Source: Parvularculaceae bacterium (GTDB lineage Bacteria > Pseudomonadota > Alphaproteobacteria > Caulobacterales > Parvularculaceae). Taken from it: DNA of 5,792 nucleotides. The stretch lies in contig SHAI01000157.1 in assembly GCA_004213235.1 (NCBI GenBank), positions 1 through 5,792 of the forward strand. Direction: 5' to 3'. Of the stretch, positions 1 to 4,867 are shown one piece after another. Made by a program: the position numbers and the translations under genes. The first letter of the stretch is position 1; each line of letters begins with the position of its first letter. Below the pieces are notes generated by a model. It did not search any database and was not told the origin of the DNA. It worked only from the letters and a program-made list of their open reading frames with translations.

Positions 1-75
1 TGGACACTGACGATTGTCGCGAGCTATCTACTCTTCAAAAGCATTGCCGAGGCCGTATCTGCGGCATTTGCCTGA
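1..75 (+). CDS. C-terminal tail of a hydrophobic protein (partial)
   Basis: Frame 1 is open from the first base to a TGA at 73-75 and gives 24 residues, beginning WTLTIVASYLLFKSIAEAV. The stretch is mostly hydrophobic with one Lys and one Glu, so it could be the last membrane segment of an integral membrane protein; that role is inference. It ends 7 bases before the stop of the minus-strand gene at 83, so the two would converge. No family can be named from so short a piece, and 24 open codons could occur by chance. No clear terminator lies between the two stops. Confidence 0.4.
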   Translation, partial: WTLTIVASYLLFKSIAEAVSAAFA

Positions 76-82
76 TTTTTCT

Positions 83-688
83 TCAAAATAGATTGAACGT
101 GCCACCGGTAATGCCGACGGGCCATCGGCCGAATTCGAACAATTGGAATTTCGCTAAAAAGGGGTGTTGTGTATCTTCATCAGAATCGTCACCGTCCCTG
201 CCCTGAACAAGTAATGCCAGCAATGCCTGATGAACAGCCTGCACCGCCGCCCCGATAGCCAATTGCTTCAAACCATCATCAACAACATCGCCGAGGCTTG
301 CTGCTTCATCAACAGCCTCGCGTGCGGACTTGGCAACGACATCAGCCGCCGCCGCCATCACAAACTGGAACGCTTCGTCGGACAATAATTCCTGCGCCTG
401 TAGCGTGACATCAGCACGCAGAAGTTCTTCCGCCTCCCATGCAGGACTGTTCCAGTCAAAGTTTTCCGCCGCAGCCCCAGCGTCATCCCAATCAATCACA
501 ATCCCAATCTCAGCATCGGGAAAACCGAGACCATCAGCCACCATATGCGCGGCGGCACGCGCACCGGGCGTCAACGGCTCACCTAGATTTGCGAACCAGG
601 GAATCCCGTCCAATGACCGGATGAATTCACCAGCGCGCGCCATGGCCGGTAATTCTTCCGTCAGCATCTCAAAGTCTTCGTCTTCCAT
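83..688 (-). CDS. Hypothetical acidic Ala-rich protein, about 201 aa
   Basis: I do not recognise this protein. The chosen start is the ATG at 688-686 (MEDEDFEMLTEEL), which has GGAG five bases upstream. The open frame extends further to a TTG at 751, but that codon lies at the edge of the lolA-side terminator, and an ATG at 718 has no ribosome site. The N-terminal half is acidic with several Trp (IPWFANLGEPLTPGARAAAH, IVIDWDD, FDWNSPAWEAEELL). The middle is Ala-rich and probably helical (about residues 110-165). A charged Asp/Glu linker (GRDGDDSDEDTQ) follows, and the C-terminus is aromatic and Gly-rich (FLAKFQLFEFGRWPVGI). There is no signal peptide, membrane segment or catalytic motif that I can identify. 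It is probably cytoplasmic. The reading frame, ribosome site and protein-like composition make it a likely real gene; its function is unknown. Confidence 0.75.
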   Translation of the reverse strand: MEDEDFEMLTEELPAMARAGEFIRSLDGIPWFANLGEPLTPGARAAAHMVADGLGFPDAEIGIVIDWDDAGAAAENFDWNSPAWEAEELLRADVTLQAQELLSDEAFQFVMAAAADVVAKSAREAVDEAASLGDVVDDGLKQLAIGAAVQAVHQALLALLVQGRDGDDSDEDTQHPFLAKFQLFEFGRWPVGITGGTFNLF

Positions 689-749
689 GATCGCTCCGAT
701 ACGTTTTCTCGACCACATCTTTGCATCGCGTGCGCATTGATCAAGGGAC

Positions 750-784
750 AAAAAAGCGCCCGGTCCATTTTGGGAACCGGGCGC
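750..784 (-). terminator. Strong intrinsic terminator (minus strand)
   Basis: On the minus strand GCGCCCGGT (784-776) pairs perfectly with ACCGGGCGC (764-756) around an 11-base loop. Six T follow directly (755-750). This is a textbook Rho-independent terminator. It ends either the lolA transcript or, more likely, the small RNA transcribed from about 898. It also separates this unit from the hypothetical gene that starts at 688. Confidence 0.9.
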
Positions 785-898
785 TGAACTGCGCTGTTGC
801 GCCTGCGCCGGGAGGGGATAGTCCGGCGGCTGTAAGCGATCGTGGACCTGCTAGCGGGGGGGCAACGCTGGTCCGAGGGCAAACCGCCTACACCCTGT
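750..898 (-). ncRNA. Candidate small structured RNA, about 149 nt
   Basis: This gene-free stretch between lolA and the hypothetical gene has the parts of an independent sRNA gene. A promoter-like pair sits upstream (902-929), a predicted start lies near 898-895, and a strong terminator closes it (750-784). The RNA would fold a long imperfect hairpin at 813-896: GGCGG (888-884) with CCGCC (829-825), GGACC (874-870) with GGTCC (848-844), and AGCG (869-866) with CGCT (856-853), with an asymmetric internal loop and a C-rich apical loop (seven C at 862-856). Between this hairpin and the terminator lies CCCCUCCC (817-810), complementary to Shine-Dalgarno sequences, then a small GCGC hairpin near 791-806. 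No good coding frame with a ribosome site covers it. I cannot assign a known RNA family. It could instead be a structured 3' UTR of lolA. Confidence 0.5.
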
Positions 899-901
899 TA
901 C

Positions 902-929
902 ATTAACGCATCACTGATACACTTTTCAA
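902..929 (-). promoter_or_regulatory. Promoter-like sequence for the candidate sRNA
   Basis: On the minus strand TTGAAA (929-924, five of six matches to TTGACA) is followed after 16 bases by GTTAAT (907-902, four of six matches to TATAAT). The surrounding DNA is AT-rich, including a seven-T run just upstream. Transcription would start near 898-895, immediately at the 5' side of the predicted hairpin. The call is by eye and promoter matches are easy to find by chance; its position between the lolA stop and a structured, terminated stretch is what makes it credible. Confidence 0.4.
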
Positions 930-989
930 TAGGTAAATTAAAAAAATCTCTTGCGTGTGATGTTGTAACACGGTGCTGGGTTCAAATCT

Positions 990-1823
990 CTAATTGTTAA
1001 TGAACTGACCGCCCGCATCGGGAACCCGAAACAATCGATTGCTGACCTTACCGCCTTCAACCAGATCCTCCAGGGTGACAAAAGTCACATTGTTCTGTGG
1101 ATCACGAACAACCCACTGCCGCAGGCGCAGATTTGGTGCATCAAGCACGACGGTGAGATCACCTTCTGCGTCACCAGAAACATCCGCAAAAGTGACCGCG
1201 ACAGAATCAGTTCCGCGCTGAACAGAAACGACGTCCAATGTTTCTGCATCGAGCTCTTTGGTCAGCAGAAAACGCAAGGGCGTCTTTTTAACCGGGTAAA
1301 AATCCGTTGTCTCCAGCGCATTGTCACGCACATAGACATTACCCTGGGTAGCAACGATCAGGAGAGATGGATCATTAGACGAACCATATTCCATGCGCAG
1401 CTGCCGGGGCCGACGCAGCCAGAACTGCCCTTCCTGAACGGCACCGGATGGTGAAGATTGCACGAAACTGGCCGTTGCGGTGGTGAGGTCGTTCAAATAA
1501 CCCAGTACATTCTGCGCAATTTTGGCATCATCGACATTGGAAAAAACCAGCGGCACGGGTTCCGTTATGAATTCGCCTTCTAAATCCGCCGCCACGGGCT
1601 GATCTGCGCCCCTCTCAAGCGGCGCGTTTTGACCATCTTCCGCGGCCCTCGCTTCGGGCGAAGCCTCCGCGCGTGCCTCTTCGCCTTGGTCAATAATGAC
1701 CTGCGCATCAACATTTTCAGCAATGTCCAAGGGGGCGTCCGGTGCCTGCATGGCCAAGGAAAACGCGGCCACCGCATGGGATACACCGCCCATGAGAGCT
1801 ATGAATGCAGCTGTTCCAATCAC
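990..1823 (-). CDS. lolA: Outer-membrane lipoprotein carrier protein LolA family
   Basis: LolA is the periplasmic chaperone that takes lipoproteins from the inner-membrane LolCDE complex to the outer membrane. The family region runs from about residue 95 to the end. It starts VDDAKIAQNVLGYLNDLTT and carries the hallmark GQFWLRRPRQLRMEYG segment, then VYVRDNALETTDFYPVKKTPL and NNVTFVTLEDL. The first 20 or so residues are a hydrophobic signal-peptide-like segment ending near SHAVAA. Between them lies an unusual linker of about 65 residues rich in Ala, Glu and Asp, so the protein (277 aa) is longer than the usual 200 or so. I chose the GTG at 1823 because AGGAGG (1839-1834) stands ten bases before it. 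The longer frame from TTG at 1853 adds a Lys to the signal peptide but has no ribosome site. The gene stands alone after a 180-base leader; xthA, often beside lolA in this group, is not in the window. Confidence 0.9.
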   Translation of the reverse strand: MIGTAAFIALMGGVSHAVAAFSLAMQAPDAPLDIAENVDAQVIIDQGEEARAEASPEARAAEDGQNAPLERGADQPVAADLEGEFITEPVPLVFSNVDDAKIAQNVLGYLNDLTTATASFVQSSPSGAVQEGQFWLRRPRQLRMEYGSSNDPSLLIVATQGNVYVRDNALETTDFYPVKKTPLRFLLTKELDAETLDVVSVQRGTDSVAVTFADVSGDAEGDLTVVLDAPNLRLRQWVVRDPQNNVTFVTLEDLVEGGKVSNRLFRVPDAGGQFINN

Positions 1824-1827
1824 GGCG

Positions 1828-1869
1828 CTAACGCCTCCTTTCGACCCAATCAAACGGGCTTTTATTCAT
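1828..1869 (-). other. Micro-ORF in the lolA leader (13 codons)
   Basis: An ATG at 1869 opens a 13-codon frame, MNKSPFDWVERRR, which stops at 1830-1828, four bases before the lolA GTG. Its last Arg codons (AGG AGG) are the Shine-Dalgarno sequence of lolA. Its ATG overlaps the stop of another short frame as ATGA. The geometry allows translational coupling to lolA, but there is no good ribosome site before the ATG, and short frames like this arise by chance. Confidence 0.25.
1834..1839 (-). promoter_or_regulatory. Shine-Dalgarno AGGAGG deciding the lolA start
   Basis: AAAGGAGG on the minus strand ends ten bases before the GTG at 1823. It lies inside the longer TTG-initiated frame, so it argues for the internal GTG as the lolA start. 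Its GGAGG core is also complementary to the CCUCC in the candidate sRNA downstream of the same gene. Confidence 0.65.
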
Positions 1870-1940
1870 CTATCCGGGCCATTAGAGTGCAATACCAGCT
1901 GGTGCAGCACGAGGCCGAAAATCAGGCGGTAATAAGGCAT
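1866..1940 (-). other. Short open frame in the lolA leader (24 codons)
   Basis: An ATG at 1940 opens 24 codons, starting MPYYRLIFGLVLHQLVLH, with a hydrophobic middle, and stops at 1868-1866 with an ATGA overlap onto the next micro-ORF. There is no convincing ribosome site, and the frame contains the 24-bp dyad at 1887-1910, so the DNA may be constrained for another reason. I list it because the two overlapping frames and lolA form a chain; it may not be translated. Confidence 0.2.
1887..1910. promoter_or_regulatory. 24-bp dyad, operator-like, upstream of lolA
   Basis: GTGC (1887-1890), three bases, ACCAG (1894-1898), then immediately CTGGT (1899-1903), three bases, GCAC (1907-1910). Both arms match perfectly around a central ACCAGCTGGT palindrome, with the two 3-base spacers unpaired. 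The symmetric spacing is typical of a dimeric regulator's site. It lies 64-87 bases before the lolA start. No regulator is identified, and the same sequence could fold as an RNA hairpin only poorly because the palindrome has no loop. Confidence 0.4.
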
Positions 1941-1981
1941 TTTGCCGGTTCAAAAACCTTGTCACAGCGCACCGTGCTAGC

Positions 1982-1997
1982 AAAAAGCCCAACGGGC
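1982..1997 (-). terminator. Short intrinsic terminator after the Trm112-like gene
   Basis: On the minus strand GCCC (1997-1994), loop GTT, GGGC (1990-1987), then five T (1986-1982). It begins 11 bases past the stop of the Trm112-like gene and fits the end of the four-gene cluster. The stem has only four GC pairs, so termination may be partial and lolA may receive some read-through. Confidence 0.5.
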
Positions 1998-2007
1998 CAA
2001 GCTTGCC

Positions 2008-2235
2008 TTAGGTTTTATGTCGCGCACGCTCTTCATCGCTCAAGCTGCGGGCCTCATCGACCAGCATGATCGGCACACCATCGCGAATTGGGTATGCCAG
2101 ACCAGCTGCGGGGCTAATCAACTCCGCTTGCTCTTTATCATAACGCAGCGGCTTTTTCGTTTGCGGGCAAACAAGAATCTCCAACAGTTTTGGATCGACT
2201 TCATCCGTCATCGGATCTTGCACATCTTCACTCAT
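2008..2235 (-). CDS. Trm112 family (UPF0434) small protein
   Basis: This protein of 75 residues matches the bacterial Trm112/UPF0434 (YcaR-like) family: VDPKLLEILVCPQTKKPLRYD, then ELISPAAGLAYPIRDGVPIMLVDEARSL. In eukaryotes and archaea Trm112 activates methyltransferases acting on tRNA, rRNA and release factors. The role of the bacterial members is less certain, so any role here is inference. The zinc-ribbon is degenerate: a single Cys (residue 23) remains where E. coli YcaR has CPVC and a later Cys. The ATG at 2235 overlaps the TGA of the LON-domain gene as ATGA, indicating translational coupling. A second Met at residue 9 (MTDEVDP) is an alternative start that would give a length nearer to the family norm. 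A terminator follows. Confidence 0.9.
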   Translation of the reverse strand: MSEDVQDPMTDEVDPKLLEILVCPQTKKPLRYDKEQAELISPAAGLAYPIRDGVPIMLVDEARSLSDEERARHKT

Positions 2236-2900
2236 TGCAACCGCGTATCCCCGCTATCATCACTACGCGCCATTTCCATGAGCGCAATCAAGCATTGCGC
2301 CCGCTCCGCAGCCGTTTCCGCCTCCAGGAGGGCTTGCTTTTCGTTCGGCGCAAAAGGGCACCCCATGGCCAAAGACACGATCAAGGCTTCGCTCGGGGCC
2401 TCGCCCACTGCGGCCCAATCTGTCTTCAATCCTTCAGCATCCAGATAGGCACGCATAGCGGCCTCGAGGCGATCACGATCCACCAGTTCCGCACTGGGAT
2501 CACTCGCCAGATCACCTGCAAACGGCGCATAATCGAGTTCAACCATGCGATAAGGTGTGTCCGTCGATAACTCCGCCTGCAAATGAAACCGCTGCACACC
2601 ATGAAGATTAATCAGATATCTTTGGTCTTCAGTTTCATTAAAACCGGTAAGGCGTCCAACACATCCAACCCGGTAAAGGGCAGACGAACCACCGGTGTCA
2701 TCACCAAGTTCATTACGCGGCTGTATCATGGCAATCATGCGATCGCCCGCCAACACGTCATCGACCATACGCAAATATCGAGGTTCGAATATGTTGAGCG
2801 GCAATTCGCCGCCGGGCAATAACAAGGCACCAGCCAATGGGAAAATTGGCAGGGTCATTGGCATTTTCGTGCCGGGCCTCGGGGGGCGCTGCTGGTACAT
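2232..2900 (-). CDS. LON substrate-binding domain protein (no ATPase or protease)
   Basis: This protein of about 222 residues corresponds to the N-terminal substrate-binding domain of Lon protease standing alone, as is common in alphaproteobacteria. The diagnostic segment is LPIFPLAGALLLPGGELPLNIFEPRYLRMVDD near the start, followed by MIAMIQP, the VGCVGRLTGFNETEDQRYLI strand region, and a helical C-terminal part (EALIVSLAMGCPFAPNEKQALLEAETAAERAQCLIALMEMA). There is no Walker A motif or Ser-Lys protease site, so it cannot be a Lon enzyme; annotations calling it peptidase S16 are misleading. It may recognise unfolded or specific proteins, but the role is not established. I chose the ATG at 2900. 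A GTG at 2906 with GGAAGA upstream is about equally good, and a TTG at 2942 would overlap the preceding gene by 8 bases. The stop overlaps the next start as ATGA. Confidence 0.9.
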   Translation of the reverse strand: MYQQRPPRPGTKMPMTLPIFPLAGALLLPGGELPLNIFEPRYLRMVDDVLAGDRMIAMIQPRNELGDDTGGSSALYRVGCVGRLTGFNETEDQRYLINLHGVQRFHLQAELSTDTPYRMVELDYAPFAGDLASDPSAELVDRDRLEAAMRAYLDAEGLKTDWAAVGEAPSEALIVSLAMGCPFAPNEKQALLEAETAAERAQCLIALMEMARSDDSGDTRLQ

Positions 2901-2934
2901 CAGCACATCCGATCTTCCGTCCGATACCGGACAG

Positions 2935-3876
2935 TTATGCAAACAGAATTGACGACAGTCGGCGTCGAGCTTTCAAGGTTAGCGGATTTGTCGGACCCAA
3001 GGCCTCAAACACATCCAGCAATTTTGCCCGTGCCGCGCCCTCATTCCAGTCCCTATCCGCCGCGATGAGCGATAATAATTGCTCAACCCCGGCCTCCATT
3101 TCACCGGCACCGACCAACCCCTCCGCATACGCAAAGCTTGCCGCTGGATCATTCGGATTTTGTTCGGCCGCAGTGCGCAATTGCCCAATCGCACCGGCAT
3201 CGATTCCCGGTTTGGCAAGAGATAACGCCGCAATGACAGACGCGAACATCGCATCGCCGCGCTTGTCCTCGGGCACAGTGTCAATGATTTGTTGCGCCTG
3301 AACGGCATCACCAAGGGTGAGGTGGCATTGCGCGAGCCCGGCCAGCGCGCGGAGATATTTTGGCTCGTCATCGCCGCCCACGGTTTGGGCAACAGCTGCA
3401 AATGCTTCAGCGGCGCGGGCCGGATCCCCCCCGGCGAGGGCCTCTTCAGCCGCCGTCAGGATCGCATCCATGTCTGGTCCACCACCGGCAGGTGCCCCGC
3501 CCTTCATCGCGACAAGGCGATCCACAAAAGCTTTAATTTCACTTTCCGGCACCGCGCCCTGGAAGCCATCGACAGGGCGTCCCTGGAAAAAGGCGAAGAC
3601 TGTCGGAACCGACTGGATCCGCAATTGCGAGGCCAGCATCTGGTTTTTATCAATATCTATTTTTGCAAGGCTGACCGCGCCGCCCGCACCGGCAACCGCT
3701 TTTTCAAGCATTGGCGTCAGGGTTTTGCATGGCCCGCACCAGGTCGCCCAAAAATCGGCAATCACAGGGCGTTCCATAGACGCTTGCAGAACGTCACGCT
3801 CGAAGGTTTCAATCGTCACATCGATAATATCGGTACCGCCCGAAGAACTGTCAGGCGCGGACTGCAGCAGATCCAT
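2935..3876 (-). CDS. cnoX: Thioredoxin-TPR chaperedoxin (CnoX/YbbN type)
   Basis: The protein is about 313 residues, with a thioredoxin domain followed by a TPR-like helical domain, the CnoX (YbbN) architecture. The thioredoxin part has VIADFWATWCGPCKTLTPML with the complete WCGPC active site (Cys about 47 and 50 from the chosen start) and the cis-Pro segment IQSVPTVFAFFQG. A Gly/Pro-rich linker (GGAPAGGGPD) precedes the helical repeats (AAEEALAGGDPARAAEAF, LAGLAQCHLTLGDAVQAQQI and onward), ending in LKARRRLSSILFA. E. coli CnoX lacks the second Cys and acts as a holdase that forms mixed disulfides; the intact motif here predicts reductase activity as well. The start is the ATG at 3876, eight bases after AGGA; the ATG at 3882 is close behind, and a TTG at 3897 is unlikely. 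It follows the prolyl-tRNA editing gene by 88 bases and has no convincing promoter of its own, so co-transcription is likely. Confidence 0.92.
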   Translation of the reverse strand: MDLLQSAPDSSSGGTDIIDVTIETFERDVLQASMERPVIADFWATWCGPCKTLTPMLEKAVAGAGGAVSLAKIDIDKNQMLASQLRIQSVPTVFAFFQGRPVDGFQGAVPESEIKAFVDRLVAMKGGAPAGGGPDMDAILTAAEEALAGGDPARAAEAFAAVAQTVGGDDEPKYLRALAGLAQCHLTLGDAVQAQQIIDTVPEDKRGDAMFASVIAALSLAKPGIDAGAIGQLRTAAEQNPNDPAASFAYAEGLVGAGEMEAGVEQLLSLIAADRDWNEGAARAKLLDVFEALGPTNPLTLKARRRLSSILFA

Positions 3877-3955
3877 GGTCATTGTCCTACTTTTCAATCA
3901 TTTTCGCGGCACCACACCGCTGCCCTTACATGAAGGCCTATAGCGGGGATTACAA

Positions 3956-3976
3956 CCTCATGCCTCATGCCTCACG
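3956..3976. repeat. Three tandem heptamers at the proXp-ala stop
   Basis: CCTCATG occurs twice in tandem, followed by CCTCACG with one change. The repeat spans the stop codon of the prolyl-tRNA editing gene (TGA at 3967-3965). Gain or loss of a unit would not be in frame and would change the last residues or the stop. Confidence 0.7.
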
Positions 3977-4492
3977 CCGAATGGCACCCAGCGGCAGGAT
4001 AAGCGGTTCCACCCCGCAGGCTTCTAAAAAGACAATCAAGTCATCCGCCGCAATGGCCGTCGACGCATCATTTTTAAGCGGGTGAAACCACACCGGGTCA
4101 TGGTCAAAAAATGCCTGATCAACGACCACGGCGGCGAAGGTATCCGGCGCGGCATTGATCATCGCAAAAGGTGTGACCGAGCCCGGCGCGACGCCCAGTT
4201 TCTCGACCATTAGATCCGGTTTGCCGAATGAAACCCGCCCCTTGGCACCGAGATGCCGGCCAAGCGCAACAAGATCAATTTCCGTGTCGCAATGGGCGGT
4301 TACAAGAAACAAGGTGCCTTTTTTATCTTTTAAAAACAGGTTTTTGGAGTGACCTCCCGGCATGCTTTCTTTAAACGCGCGGCCTTCATCAACGGTCATG
4401 ATGGGCTGGTGCTCAACCGTGCGATGGGTGAGTCCAAGTTCATCAAGGCGGGCAAATAACTGCGCGCGGGTATGCGGGCTTGAGGCTGTCAT
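3965..4492 (-). CDS. proX: Prolyl-tRNA editing deacylase (ProXp-ala/PrdX, YbaK fold)
   Basis: This stand-alone YbaK-fold protein of 175 residues belongs to the ProXp-ala (PrdX) group, which hydrolyses Ala-tRNA(Pro) made when prolyl-tRNA synthetase misactivates alanine. Visible family segments are PIMTVDEGRAF (30-40), GGHSKNLFLKDKKG (46-59) with the conserved Lys at 50, ALGRHLGAKGRVSFG, the GxxxP loop in PGSVTPFAMIN (103-113), and FHPLKNDASTAI (136-147) with the conserved His. In organisms with this protein the prolyl-tRNA synthetase often lacks its own editing insertion; that cannot be seen here. The ATG at 4492 has no good ribosome site, and a promoter-like sequence ends only 16 bases upstream, so the mRNA may have a very short leader. 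It is the first gene of the minus-strand cluster and diverges from the tRNA-Gly gene. Confidence 0.9.
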   Translation of the reverse strand: MTASSPHTRAQLFARLDELGLTHRTVEHQPIMTVDEGRAFKESMPGGHSKNLFLKDKKGTLFLVTAHCDTEIDLVALGRHLGAKGRVSFGKPDLMVEKLGVAPGSVTPFAMINAAPDTFAAVVVDQAFFDHDPVWFHPLKNDASTAIAADDLIVFLEACGVEPLILPLGAIRREA

Positions 4493-4508
4493 GGCGTATC
4501 AATTCGTT

Positions 4509-4537
4509 ATGACAGGCGGGATTTGCCGAAATTTCAA
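4509..4537 (-). promoter_or_regulatory. Possible promoter of the proX-cnoX-LON-Trm112 cluster
   Basis: On the minus strand TTGAAA (4537-4532) is followed after 17 bases by TGTCAT (4514-4509, four of six matches to TATAAT). The start would fall near 4502, leaving a leader of roughly ten bases before the ATG at 4492, consistent with the missing Shine-Dalgarno. Found by eye only. Confidence 0.3.
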
Positions 4538-4637
4538 GCTGCAGGCGCAGCAGCGACAAAGCGGCACCGGGGATGTGTATTTTACGAGGGAGAGTGCTCG
4601 CACCATATATCTCACAAAATCCCTTCCAAAGACCCGC

Positions 4638-4666
4638 TTGCAATCCAGCAACTCTTAGGGCATATC
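4638..4666 (+). promoter_or_regulatory. Promoter-like sequence for tRNA-Gly
   Basis: TTGCAA (4638-4643), an exact 17-base spacer, then CATATC (4661-4666), with a GC-containing discriminator (CCACGCTCG) just downstream. This is the expected arrangement for a stringently controlled stable-RNA promoter and lies about 35 bases before the tRNA 5' end. The -10 match is only moderate. Confidence 0.4.
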
Positions 4667-4678
4667 CCACGCTCGTTA

Positions 4679-4694
4679 CAGGGCAAAGGCCCTG
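4679..4694 (+). other. Perfect hairpin in the tRNA leader
   Basis: CAGGGC (4679-4684), loop AAAG, GCCCTG (4689-4694) form a perfect six-pair stem 13 bases before the tRNA. If transcription starts near 4673 this would be the 5' end of the precursor. It has no T run, so it is not a terminator; a role in processing or stability is inference. Confidence 0.5.
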
Positions 4695-4707
4695 AATGAC
4701 TGGAGAC

Positions 4708-4782
4708 GCGGGCGTAGCTCAGGGGTAGAGCATCACCTTGCCAAGGTGAGGGTCGTGCGTTCGAATCGCATCGCCCGCTCCA
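4708..4782 (+). tRNA. tRNA-Gly, anticodon GCC
   Basis: The full cloverleaf is visible. The acceptor stem GCGGGCG (4708-4714) pairs with CGCCCGC (4772-4778), with T as discriminator and CCA encoded at 4780-4782. The D arm is GCTC/GAGC (4717-4720, 4728-4731). The anticodon stem is TCACC/GGTGA (4733-4737, 4745-4749) around TTGCCAA, with anticodon GCC at 4740-4742, reading GGC and GGT. The T arm is GTGCG/CGCAT (4755-4759, 4767-4771) with loop TTCGAAT and one G-T pair. The leader ACTGGA (4699-4704) is complementary to TCCAGT (4779-4784), so the precursor can extend its acceptor stem past two unpaired bases. Integrase-like remains lie beyond its 3' end. Confidence 0.97.
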
Positions 4783-4822
4783 GTTTTCGTAAAAAATCAG
4801 ATAAAAACACTGGATGACCAAT

Positions 4823-4850
4823 GTGTACCGCGAATTTTTTCGCGTGACAC
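4823..4850. other. Strong hairpin downstream of tRNA-Gly
   Basis: CGCGAA (4829-4834), loop TTTT, TTCGCG (4839-4844) is a perfect six-pair stem. It is extended by GTGT (4823-4826) with ACAC (4847-4850) across a two-by-two mismatch. It starts about 40 bases after the tRNA end. There is no T run after it, so it is not a canonical terminator. It could serve as a 3' processing boundary or be part of an old attachment region. Confidence 0.45.
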
Positions 4851-4867
4851 GCAATCAGGCCTTTTAC

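Noticed and set aside
330..740. Plus-strand 136-aa Ser/Ala-rich frame
   Set aside because: Shadow of the minus-strand hypothetical gene, which has a ribosome site and more protein-like composition. The choice is less certain than elsewhere because neither protein is recognised.
750..898. 6S RNA
   Set aside because: The long hairpin with an internal bubble recalls 6S, but the apical arm is only about 30 bases and the ends do not pair across the whole RNA, so it is too short for the family pattern as I know it.
1629..2069. Plus-strand 146-aa frame across the lolA leader
   Set aside because: It overlaps lolA and the Trm112-like gene on the other strand, has no family resemblance and composition like a shadow frame.
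2232..2942. Lon protease or peptidase S16
   Set aside because: Only the N-terminal substrate-binding domain is present; there is no ATPase motif and no Ser-Lys catalytic site.
3289..3943. Two long plus-strand frames over the thioredoxin gene
   Set aside because: They are opposite-strand shadows of the clearly identified cnoX gene.
4612..4854. Minus-strand 80-aa frame containing GRCDSNARPSPWQGDALPLS
   Set aside because: This text is the antisense translation of the tRNA-Gly gene, a well-known source of spurious proteins.
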